From Elysia marginata (lineage: Eukaryota; Mollusca; Gastropoda; Plakobranchidae), in contig BMAT01008371.1 in NCBI GenBank assembly GCA_019649035.1, positions 122,400-145,862 on the forward strand: DNA of 23,463 nt. The letters are read 5' to 3'. Position 1 is the stretch's first letter; every line of letters starts with the position of its first letter. Positions 1 to 10,500 of this stretch are shown in pieces. The notes beneath the pieces were generated by a model, which was not told where the DNA came from, did not search any database, and saw only the letters and a program-made list of their open reading frames with translations. Both the position numbers and the translations under genes were made by a program.

Positions 1-490
1 CCTTTTTTTTTTTGAGTCTCTTCTTTTTTTTTCTCAGATCGTCTTTGCAAACAGCTTTTTCTCTTGCATTGCTTTTTCCAATCTAGAACAGACTCAAAAG
101 AAAAACATGCGTAATGAAATGGTCATGGATGGGTATCTTGTGGCCAACACCACAGTCCCAACGTCATAACAACCAAGTTCTGTTCAAAGTTTTCAAAAAA
201 TGAAAAATTCTGTCATTTTATTCAAATTCTTTAAGTTGGGGTTTGCTTCAATCGAATCATTTTTCGTGTACAGGGTAAAAATATTAAGTGAAATGAAATA
301 AGGTGATGTACAAAACCCTCCCTCCAACCTTTCGCTAAAAACTACTGTCATATTTATACACATTCAACCCGAGTCGGTGTATTGAACAATAAATATTAAT
401 ACTGTTTGAAAGTGCACCGCCGAGCACATTGTAGAATCAATCTACATATACACAAGCTGTCGTTCAATTAGAGGCAATATTATTTTTCAG
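1..490. other. AT-rich non-coding sequence
   Basis: Holds a strong pyrimidine tract ending CTCAG at 37. A short open stretch follows to a TAA near 172, with no convincing donor and no coding character. Otherwise it reads as intron ending at the acceptor at 490. Confidence 0.5.
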
Positions 491-598
491 GGTTTCAATC
501 AACAAGAGCAATTGTTGAGTCCACCAGAAACCAGAGAGAAGAACAGCGACCAGCATGAAGTGGACTTTTCCAGTGAAGTGGCTGAGGCTGGACAAAAG
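491..598 (+). CDS. Upstream internal exon, phase 0, 36 codons (5' alternative exon or different gene)
   Basis: The acceptor is TATTTTTCAG and the donor is AAAAG|GTGCGT. The 108 nt are open in phase 0 and read GFNQQEQLLSPPETREKNSD followed by an acidic/hydrophilic stretch ending AEAGQK. The composition resembles the gene downstream (Gln, Glu, Ser, Lys-rich, no hydrophobic core). Its beginning must lie further upstream, probably outside the window. It fits the exon at 1252 by phase. Whether it joins the 4593-14117 gene is unresolved. Confidence 0.6.
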
Positions 599-777
599 GT
601 GCGTTTATGTGATAAAAGAACAAATAGAGTCTCGTAGAACAAATAAGTAAAAAAAGAGATACAGAGACAGAGGGCTAAGAGGGAGACTGCCAAACACATT
701 TGCTGAGAGACAGAGGTACAATAGCAACAGTTTTATTGTTAGTTGTAATGGTACTAAAAGTAGTATCAATAATAATA

Positions 778-977
<200 letters not shown>

Positions 978-1251
978 AGTACTTGTCGCAGCACCACCAA
1001 CACCACCACCTACAACAACAGCCATAACAACTGCATTCTTATTATTTGCAGCACTAGCAATATTTAGCGAAAGAACGAGTTAGAGCTTTGGCCATAGGGT
1101 GTTTATTAATCATTACGGTTCAGTCGGTATCTGCTTATCACGTTTCGTTTTGAGACGCCCAGCACATACAACCGTGAGTTAACTGCAAAATTATTGTCAC
1201 ATTAGCAATACTTTGCGCAACTCTATTTTATCCATTTTTTTTTCAACAAAG

Positions 1252-1350
1252 GAGCGGCAGAAAGCAGCACGGCGTGTGGTAATCAGTGCCAAGCCAGCAT
1301 CATCCGTAATTCTGTCTGATTTATCTGGTGGCGACAGTCACTCGAAAGAG
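1252..1350 (+). CDS. Upstream internal exon, phase 0, 33 codons
   Basis: The acceptor follows a long T tract (TTTTTTTTTCAACAAAG). The AAAG end is a less usual 3' splice site, and a second in-frame AG at 1259-1260 would give an exon nine nucleotides shorter. The donor GAG|GTGAGG is strong. The 99 nt are open in phase 0 and encode a basic start (ERQKAARRVV) and a Ser-rich end (SDLSGGDSHSKE). It is phase-compatible with the exon at 491-598 and with the exon at 5056. It is compatible with the exon at 4593 only if a weak acceptor (CTACTGAG|GCAGCC) is used there. Confidence 0.55.
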
Positions 1351-1647
1351 GTGAGGCTTCTTTCGTTACAACCTACCTCTTCTAAAATTTACTGTATATG
1401 CTAAAATGAGGCGTATCCTCTGCAACGCGACCCTCCTGTCTTCCATTTTTTGCTTTCCAGCCTTCCCTTTTGTGTTGCACCAGATACTTACTAATTTCCT
1501 GGCTATGGTATACACTCCAAACATTCCAATCTTGCTCTATCGTTTCCGTGTAAAGGAATTGTGGATAATGTTCCGCTGAGGTTTTCTTACCTTTAGTTTT
1601 TTTTTGTCTCTTTTGTATTCTTCTGTGATGAATATGTAATTTATCAG

Positions 1648-1707
1648 CAATTAGAGAAGAAAAGGTGGGAATTGCCTAAACTGCTGAAAGAATGGGAGCT
1701 ATTGTGA
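1648..1707 (+). CDS. Possible short terminal exon of the upstream exon pair
   Basis: A CAG at 1645-1647 follows a T-rich tract. The sequence after it reads in phase 0 for 19 codons (QLEKKRWELPKLLKEWELL) to TGA 1705-1707. The peptide would be an amphipathic, charged C-terminus and is compatible with the phase-0 donor at 1350. No clear AATAAA lies just downstream, so this is only a candidate end for a separate upstream gene. Confidence 0.2.
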   Translation, partial: QLEKKRWELPKLLKEWELL

Positions 1708-2309
1708 GAAAGTTGATACCACATCACATAGGAAATGAAAGAGGTACAAAGACGGAGCAGAGAGATAAAAAAAATACATAGGCCTGCAGAGATTCAAACC
1801 AGATGCAGATCAGAGACAGAGGCAGAATATGTAGAAACACACAGAAAGAGAGATCTAGATAGACATTTGGACATGCATGCAAATGGGATTCAGATCAGAA
1901 AGAGGTACATGTAGAAGAACGAAAGGAAGAGAGAGAGACTTCATGTAGATTTCTACGAGCAAAAAAAAAACTTTTATACGGAGAAGAGAGGGGGGAGTAA
2001 GGTGGTATAGCTGAGGATTTGGGGAGTGTTTGGTAAGATTGTGGTGGGTGGAGTTATGGGGAGAGATACCGAGAGATTTGGATCAATTCTGGATAGTGTT
2101 GGTCAGTGCGGTATGTGTGATTGCTACTACATGACGTACAATCAGTTGTGGTCGTGGTGATTTAATCGTTCTTTTGTCAGCCTTGCCTTGCCATAATCTA
2201 ATGAGAATTTCATGGGACGAAAATAGAAGTTGAACTGTACGCAAGGGAATACTGTTTTTCATCAGTGCATTTAACTCAATGCGTGTACAATTAATTTTGT
2301 TTGCGTTTG

Positions 2310-2400
2310 TTTTAGATAAAGTTGTGTTTTAGATAAAGTTGTGTTTTAGATAGAGTTGGGTTTTAGATAAAGTTTTGTTTTAGATAAAGTTGTATTTTAG
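2310..2400. repeat. 17-bp tandem repeat, about 5.3 copies
   Basis: The unit TTTTAGATAAAGTTGTG repeats at 2310, 2327, 2344, 2361 and 2378, with one or two changes per copy, and a partial sixth copy ends at 2400. Confidence 0.9.
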
Positions 2401-2466
2401 TATTCTATTTTATGCTTTCTTGTGGCGTAAAATTGCGTCCAGTATTGATAGTGTTCAGTTTAAATA

Positions 2467-2486
2467 ATACATACATACATACATAA
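2467..2486. repeat. (ACAT)n microsatellite
   Basis: About five perfect copies of ACAT (TACATACATACATACATAAT). Confidence 0.9.
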
Positions 2487-2966
2487 TTGTATGTATCCAG
2501 CTTTAATCTGTAGCAAAATCTAATGTACCTTAAGGGAAATTTTCCGGTTAATAGATTGATATTACCGGTGACATCAAGACAAGCATGAATCTCTTTTGTT
2601 TTCAAAAAGGTTCAAAGGACTTGTTTTTCATTTTACTTCTACAAAGAATGTGAGCTATGTCTTAATACACGATAGCGCAGGAATACAAATAAGATAAAAT
2701 CTCAGTTTAACGTATTAAATTTTCATAGTTTTAAGTAAGACAACATTTACAAGAAACAGTAAAGGAAGATAAGTGCAAGTTCGAGTTTTTAAGAAATAAC
2801 TTACAATTTTAAATGGCGTTCTGTGAAAACAAAATATGCAAAAAGAAAATATGAGAAAGAAGAAGGGAGGGAAGTCAGGCTTAAAGTAAAGTTAAATCAC
2901 AACTGACAAAGGCTTCCGTAGTTGATACTGCACTGCATAAAAAGGGTTTCCTTGTTTATCTTAGAT

Positions 2967-3182
2967 CTAGAAATCTGCTGGCAGTTTGCGGTGGGCCTCA
3001 GCTCTCCCGATCGGTTGCGTCCATGTCAGCCAACCTCTTTTGTTAGGACTGGCCGATCGCCAAACCCTTAAGACAACACTCTGACCATTGTCCACTGGGA
3101 AGTAATGGCCTGTCCAGAAATCACATTCGATCCAGTTCTGGACTATCGGGATTTCACGCCGTAGCGCGGTGTGTGGGTTGCC
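2967..3182 (-). other. Open stretch of 71 codons, minus strand, unidentified
   Basis: From a TGA at 3183-3185 (minus strand) to a TAG at 2967-2969 the minus strand stays open for 71 codons in a locally GC-richer patch. It reads with protein-like composition (DFWTGHYFPVDNGQSVVLRV, then KRGWLTWTQPIGRAEAHRK). There is no Met, and no clear splice sites were found. It may be a fragment of an exon, a retrocopy or a coding part of an unrecognised repeat. Confidence 0.25.
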
Positions 3183-4052
3183 TCAGTCCAGGAATTTTCG
3201 ATTTTCCAGACTTAAACAAATCCAGCATTCTTTTTTGTTCCTTTCTTTTTCTGTTCTGTGTACGAGAGGGCAAGAGAGTAAGAGGGGTGGAACCTTATCA
3301 AATTTATGTCAAAGAATGGTTATCTTCTTCATCTTTCTCTAAAAAAAACGTTCGTTGGTAATCATAGCCTATAAACTTTTTTATAGTCAAAGCACTAAAC
3401 TATTAGGTAAATAATTGGATCTGTAGATAGACAATCTAATGGCTTTAGGGATCCTATTTAATGGGGTTTTTTAATTGAAGATAATTAAACGTTTCAGTAC
3501 TTGCTACAGAACGAAAGCATGCTTTACAGAGCATGCTTTTTAAAAATTTGTGAGATCAAGGCTAAGTGTTTTAGTATAAGAATCTCTCCAGAGATTTTAT
3601 GACAAGGAAACTTTATACTACTATTTTTAAACAAATTTCGCACCGCCTTAGTGTTTTCAGGGACCCAATGCATTACGCAAGGCATTTCTGAATAAAAAGT
3701 AAAATCGACGCACAGCGGCATATTGAATGAGGCACGAGAATAAAACCATAACTTGCCCCATGCAGTGCTAGATCAGTCAGTGTGTTGGAGTCCATCTCAG
3801 GATTTGCGAGTCAATCTGACACAGTAAATTACACATTTTGAAAAACCTAGAATATTTTAGATGCTACATTCAAGTTTGATGAACTAAGCAAGGAAATTAT
3901 AAGTCATCTTTTTACTGAAAATTAGACAATCTCAAGAAGCTAGAACATTTGGACGTCTGATGGCTAGAGCTCCACACGAGTTAATCCAGCGCAGAAAGCC
4001 AGTCATTCTAAAGAAAACTTAGAAAGTTTTAATTTAAACATTCACGTTGGCA

Positions 4053-4340
4053 GAGAGGATTAGTCTGTAGATGTGCTTGTAGTTGTTGGATAAAGTTGAC
4101 CTTACAAAAGTTAAGAAATTATTTATATTTCATATTTGTCTTCAGGTTCATTACTCTAACTACTAATGAAAAAAAAAGTTCAGTGACGCGATGTTGTGTA
4201 GAGAAGATTAGTCTGTAGATGTTCCTGTGGTTTTTGGGTAAAGTTGAGCTTACAAAAATTAAGGAATAATTTATACCATATTTGCCTTCAGGTTCATTAC
4301 TCTAACTACTTATGGAAAATCAATTCAGTAACGCGATGTT
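4053..4340. repeat. Tandem duplication, two units of about 148 bp
   Basis: Unit 1 (4053-4200) and unit 2 (4201-4340) share GATTAGTCTGTAGATGT, AAAGTTGA, CTTACAAAA, TTCAGGTTCATTACTCTA and ACGCGATGTT in order at a constant offset of about 148. They differ by scattered substitutions and a longer A-run in unit 1. Both carry an acceptor-like CTTCAG. Confidence 0.85.
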
Positions 4341-4592
4341 TTCAAATAAATGAGTTTACATTATCGTACGTCTTCACAGCGACTTTTACCCGCGAGACGC
4401 TGTTGACAGGCTACTATAAACAAATGTTGGCTGTTTACAAAACCTGACTTCTTAACGTCCACATTTAATGTCAGGGAGTTTTTAGCTTCGTTATTGTTTA
4501 AAACACACAAAAAAACTGGATAAAAATCAGTCTGTCCCTAGAAATAACTTGAGCTTCCACTTGGAGCCATCAGCACCACTACTGAGGCAGCC

Positions 4593-4850
4593 ATGGATCC
4601 TTCAACGAGTGCTATAGATAAATCTGTCAAGTTTAAAAGCGTTCTGAACACTTATACTTACATCGACACGTCTGCCAAAGAGAACTCACGTGACCAAAGT
4701 AAGAAACAAAGGCACTCCGTAGATCTGGCGCTGATGTTTTTCGGTGACTTGGAGGAGTGTAAGATTGATGATAGCGACAAGTATGACGATGAGAAGGACA
4801 ACGTATCTTCTGTAACTACTGACGATAATGAAACAGACGATGAAAAAAGC
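4593..4850 (+). CDS. Exon 1 (coding part): initiator Met, acidic region
   Basis: 86 codons from the ATG in GCAGCCATGG to the donor AAAAAGC|GTAAGT. The ORF is open upstream only to 4548. The best acceptor-like CAG just before it (4588-4590) would put an upstream phase-0 exon into an immediate stop, which favours a first exon with its own promoter. Residues 1-57 are mixed (SVKFKSVLNTYTYID, HSVDLALMFFGDLEE). Residues 58-85 are rich in Asp and Glu (DDSDKYDDEKD, TDDNETDDEKS) and probably disordered. Confidence 0.75.
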
Positions 4851-6707
4851 GTAAGTAATCAGTGTTCTCGGATATTTACAGCACCTTTGCGATCCCAAAG
4901 TGACAGAAAAGATTAAAGGTTTTTTACACCTTAAATAAAATATAAACCGAGAAACTTTTTTTTTTGCTATGTTTTGAGCAATAAGAGGTTTTAATAATAA
5001 AGATTATTTTTAACAGACTGGTCTCTGCTTTTCATTTTTAAATTTTTTTTTTCAGGATGGCGGAGGTACTTCCGTCTCAGAAGGTACTGCTTCCGGTCAA
5101 AAAGACGGCATTTCTACTGCAACAGGGGGAAGCAGATCCTCTATAGTCAATGAGGTAACTTTTTGTCCCAATGCGTCGCAAAAGATTTGTCGCTTCATTA
5201 CATTGCTAAATATTTGTTTCGTTATTGAATGTTACTGGTGATCTGAATCCAGTTGAATTGTGAAAATATGTCACCGTTTAAACGTTTTTGTCTTGAAATC
5301 TAGTTTGGGTACCATTGGAAATGCTTATATCACCTGGCGCCATAATTAATTCTCATACCTTCATAAGGTGTGGTTGGGGAGATTTTCCGAACAACATTCT
5401 GTCGTGTTGCGCCGTCTTAATATAGATAGAATTCGATGCGTTTATCAATCTTGGCATTTCTGGGTAAATAGATAATAGTTTAATGATCCTCTTTATTTCT
5501 AATAGCTGTAAGGGAAACTCATATAGAGTATTTAACGTTTATTGGCTTTTGGTTTAGGGGCGGGGATGGGATTGTGCTAATTAAATTCATTTTTTCAGGA
5601 ATATTTCCACTCAGAATCTGTGGAAACGGCCGTTTTCTTTATTCACTGCCTTTAACCCTTTCTACCAAAATAATTTTATTATAATAAAGTTTCCTTCGTT
5701 GAAATTCGAAGCTTCCTCAATCTGTTACGTTGTATTTCCCTGCTAGTGCTATACATCTTTCAAAGGATAGATTTCATTAACTGAGCATAAATCTCCAGTT
5801 TTATATAATCTGTTGATATAATACGACTTCTAACTAAAGGCCACAATATAGAAATATTGTTGGCGTACTAATATTAGACCTTCCAATTTCTTTAACTATA
5901 AGGTAAGTTTTTTGTCTGACGTTACTTATCCTCGAACATATCCTCCAGAAAGAAATGAATTGAGGGAGCAGAGAGCGTGTGGCAGAAATTAGAGATATAG
6001 AAACCACCTTTGTTATTACGAATAAGTATCGATTTAGTAATACTTGAATATATTGCAAATCTATTTTTGTCATTATCTTAGCCTTAGTAAACAATTTTCT
6101 TTTGGCGAGATGGGGGGGGGGGGTTAGTTTGAGTGTCTCTGTTTTGCGCTTTTTATGCGTTATGTGTTTTTAAGAAAGAATGAAATTGATGAAGAAAGAG
6201 GCATGTAGAGGAGGCAAGGGAGAAAGGAATGAAAGAAAAAAAATGGACACGAGATGATAAGTTATGACATTGGGCACCATCTGTAATGGAACACATTGTA
6301 TCGCAGACACTCGTGCACAGTGCCTCACCGGTTCTGTGGCCTAGCGGTAAGACACTCGCTCAGAGATCGGGAGGTACGTGGTTCGATCCCCGGCCGAGTC
6401 AAACCATGGACTTTAAAATTGGTATTAGCAGCTGATCCGCCTAGTGTCTGGCATTATGGATCTAGTTCTAAGTCTGGTCGGCTCGGTGTCAGGATAATGT
6501 GATTGGGTGTGGTGTATGCAAGCGCTCCTTACATCACAGTGTGGCAGCACACCTTCAATTGTCCCAAGCGCCGTCTCTGATATAACCTTGTAGTTGAAAA
6601 GAGACGTTAAAATTCAACCAACCAAACCAAACCAAGCACAGTACCTCTAATGTCAACAATGTGGTTAGTTTACTTGCTATGAAAAGGGTTTGTCAAACTA
6701 AAACGCG

Positions 6708-6753
<46 letters not shown>

Positions 6754-6810
6754 ATCTCTCTGTCTCTCTGATTCTCTCTCTCTCTCTATCTCTCTTTTTC
6801 TCTCTCCCTC

Positions 6811-6846
<36 letters not shown>

Positions 6847-7505
6847 CCTACCTACCCTTCTTTCTGTTTCTTCTCTTCCTCCACCTTTCTTTTTTATTTG
6901 TCTTTATCTATCCATCTCTCTCTATATTTATACAATTAATCTCTTCTACGTCATTTTCTGTCCAGTATCCCTCTTTTCCCCTCAGTCTCTCTCTATTTTG
7001 CAAACATTCTCCATTGGTCCCAGAGTGATATGCGCCTGTTCATATGCCTGGACTTGTATCATGACTCTTAATAAGGCAGCCCAGAGTAGCCCTTTATCTA
7101 TATTTTGCTGACTTCAGTGGCGGTTATCATTTCTATTTAATTCTATCGGCTGCCTCTTAGAAGGCAGTTCAGGTCCTGATAATAAAGCCGATAAACTAGT
7201 CTTATTTTCCAGGCTTAAATTGACTCCCCACCTAGCTTTGAAACGCAGCTTTTGCCCTGCACTCGAGCCGATTCTAGTTGCTTTGCTCGCACTAGAAAGT
7301 GTATCAAAACCCTGAGTTCAGTTTATGGTAAAATTCTGAATCTTCCATTATAAATAGCTTCATAATTTTCTGGACAATCCATGATTTTCTTTTAAGAAGT
7401 ACATAATGATATGAATTTTTTCATAGTGTCCAAAGACGTTGGATTTTCTTTTTCCTGTCAAACTAGTACAGTAATTTGTAGAAACACTTTCCTATATTTA
7501 GTTGA

Positions 7506-7542
<37 letters not shown>

Positions 7543-10500
7543 CTTGTACAGTGTTGCGAAACACATTGACTTAGAATAGTATAATTCTCGGAGTCGTTTA
7601 GGCTTATTATGAATCACAACGGAGCCGTTTTCAAAACCATATTTTGTGATATCACGATCAATAGTCAAACGTGTATCTCCTGTTTGCCTCTGTGATTCTT
7701 AAAAATACATGTATTCCTGAACCAACCGAGCATCTTTCTTTTTCAACTCTTTCCTCGCAGCGCGGAAGTTCTGCTGCGACGGCGACCTCAGACCTGATGT
7801 CCCGGTTTTACGCACGTCTTCAGGAGTTGACGGAGACCAAGGAAGACGATGATCGAACCACCAGCAATACAGATATGGCTACCAGGAATAAGGTAAAGTC
7901 AAAAACCTCTACAATCACCGAGTGAATGTATTGTTTCCCAAAATTCTTGCCTTAAAAACTTCGATTAGTGCCTGTAAAACTTATCATGGGTGTTGCTGAC
8001 CTTATCCAATTCTCAGAACGCTGATTGAATGGGTGTGCGGAGCGTAATGAGAATAACGTAAACGTCCCATAATCGAGTTAGATATAAACATAAAGGGTCT
8101 CAGATATCATGGCATGATTTTTCTTTAGAACTTTTAGATCTGTATGAGTGACATAGTAATGAAAATATTTAGCAAATATAACTTAAATTGCAAAATGTTT
8201 GAGCGCCTCAGTAACCAAGTTTCTCTGGTTTTTCAATCGTTCTCCAGGACCGGATGCGTATCAAGACTGCCTTGCGCAGACTCCTCAACAGCCGGCTCTT
8301 TCCAGACAGGGTCAAAGAACAGAAGCAACTACGAGAAAGCAAGGGGGCTGGTAAGTGTGAAAGTATACTGTAAACTCTTGCTTTCTCTATTGTCTGCATT
8401 GTAATGTTTGCCAGATTTAATGTATAATAAAGAGCGATATGAGAATCGAAAGTACTTGATGCTAGCTTTCCCAGCAAAACGACACTGAAAATAGCGCTTC
8501 AGTCATGGAAGAATAGCTTTGATTAAACTTTTCCTTCGGGAAAAAGATGTACAGGTTCTTATATTTAAACCCATACCAACTTATTGCGTCTCATACACAT
8601 AGTTTAAAGAGAAAAAGAAAGAACAGTTAAATTCTTCAATACCAAAAAGTCTGTAGGCTACGAGCCAAGCTCCCTATTTTGTGTGGTTTGAGCGGTTATC
8701 GTTGTTCTTTTTTTTCTAAAATTTTCCAATTCTATGGATATGAAATAAAAAAGGAGAGAATGCTTTTGTTAGAGGATACCATGTTGACATGATGAGATGT
8801 CCATGCAGTATTCTCTAAACATCCATCAATCATTTTAGGTCAAACCAGTCAACTAGATGATGGAAGCAGTATTGCTTTTACTCCTGGTACTGCTACCCCT
8901 ATGACTATAGGGTCAAGGTCGAATACTTTCAGTAGACAGTCAAGGCTGAATGTCGAGGAGTTCAGCATCAAACAGGGCACCCGGGTAAGTTGGACATTAC
9001 AAGCTTATGGGGGGGGGGGGGGTTGTGTATGTTTTACATGGTGGCTATTGGTTTTTTATTACCTAAACTGTGTTTCTGCTGCGCCGACTCCTGTCCATTG
9101 GTGATATTTCAAAGCCACACAGATTGACAATGATAGGATTTAGAATTTGGAGATAAGTATGCTGACACATGCTATAGAACTCACATAGTGCGAGAGAGGA
9201 CGCATAATATCCAGTGGCTTATATTTCTGCTCTTCTGCGTTAGTTTTCCGTTATTTCATGAGGTAACTCGAGAACTGTATTCTAATTTTCACCTACCGGT
9301 ACTAGTTAATTCCTAGTTAATTTTGATACTAAATCTATGCTTTGTTTATATACGTTTAAACTGTTTCCCAACATTAATCGTCTTTAAAAACCTCTCTTTT
9401 GTCGCTTACTTTCTCATACTTGTAAAAGAAATTTATTCAAGTATTTTTCGATCTGCTATATTTTTAATGATCTCTGTGAAACGATAGGCTACATTGGTCA
9501 TGTGCTGCATAAATCCTCAAAAATGGTATCAATGCAGATATATAATTTTTCAAACCTCTCAAAATAAAAGAGCACAGTAAAAAGGAAATGGTAGTTTATC
9601 TTCTATGCAAAAAAATGCATGTTTTTTCCATCATTTTGCGCAAATTTTACACGTTTGGTAGAGAAATTTCACCGTGACGAGACGACAGACACACAATGAA
9701 GTCGACATAGCGGTGATAACAGAAAGTCATTTTTATGACATCAGATTGAATCAGTGGATGGTTGATTCATTGTTAATTATTAATTATTTCCTGGTCGATT
9801 TGAATAGGTTTCGTGTTTCTTAACTTTGGTCAGATATCTTTTTTATTAGATGATCAGAGCTCGCAATGCAAAAGAAAATCGCTTAAGCCATGCACGCTCA
9901 ACGGTGTGCCCAAACACTAATTCAAAAGGGGTATAAAGCTTCAAGACAGGGAATCTTAAGCTGAACTTAGATTGACAACAGTTACAGGTAATACTGAAAT
10001 AAAACATTGTGAGCTAAGGCTTCCATTGTGTTGACCATAATGGTTCACAGTTTAAAACGATATTGTTTAATGTATCAACCAGGGCCTTTAACTCTTTAAT
10101 AATGATAATTGTAATAATAGTAATAATAACAACAATAATAACAATTTTAATGGTGATGATGATGATGATAATGATAATGATCATGATCATGATCATGGTG
10201 ATAACAATGATAGTAGTAAAAAAATATTGAAAAAAGTCAACGGGCCGAAAACCAAAGTGCTTTACATTAAAAAATCGTAATAAAGAGCACAAAGAAACTT
10301 CACCAATTACAACAACAGATGTCAATATCTCATTAAGTTTAAATATTTTACTATGACTATATGAGATGAAGCACTTTAACTCTCTCATACAATTTTGAAT
10401 TCTCCTATTCCTTTAAACAAGCTATTGAACATAAATATTGTAATGTAATCCTTGTCAAGTTAAATTTTTTGGCTTCTCGGGACAGTGCTCAATCCTTAAT

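Larger units (their letters stand above)
1351..4592. other. Intergenic or long intron, purine-rich in part, no firm gene
   Basis: Contains the weak terminal exon candidate at 1648, a purine-rich part (about 1740-2060, with G clusters around 1990-2070), the 17-bp repeat, the minus-strand open stretch and the 148-bp duplication. It should hold the promoter of the 4593 transcript. I see no convincing TATA box, only GGATAAAAATC near 4517. Confidence 0.5.

Noticed and set aside
38-172. Possible exon after the acceptor-like CTCAG at 37
   Set aside because: Open to a TAA, but Phe/Ser-rich with no good donor and no coding character.
4292-4447. Possible terminal exon after TTGCCTTCAG in the duplicated region
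   Set aside because: Open for 51 codons and phase-compatible, but it starts inside a tandem duplication, has unremarkable composition and no poly(A) signal just downstream.
5834-6094. Minus-strand 86-codon frame in intron 2
   Set aside because: AT-rich translation without motifs, and inside an intron of the supported gene.
6327-6400. A functional tRNA gene
   Set aside because: A and B boxes are present, but the unit continues into a body with tail and is flanked by a target-site duplication, so it is a SINE head.
7146-7192. Inverted ATCGGCT/AGCCGAT pair
   Set aside because: Only seven bases with a loop of about 30 nt. It is expected by chance in a window of this size.
8144-8477. Plus and minus frames around exon 4 extended into introns
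   Set aside because: Only the phase-0 part from 8248 to 8350 is bounded by splice sites and fits the neighbours.
10014-10388. Minus-strand Ile-rich frame of 124 codons
   Set aside because: Generated by an AAT/GAT repeat within an intron of the plus-strand gene.
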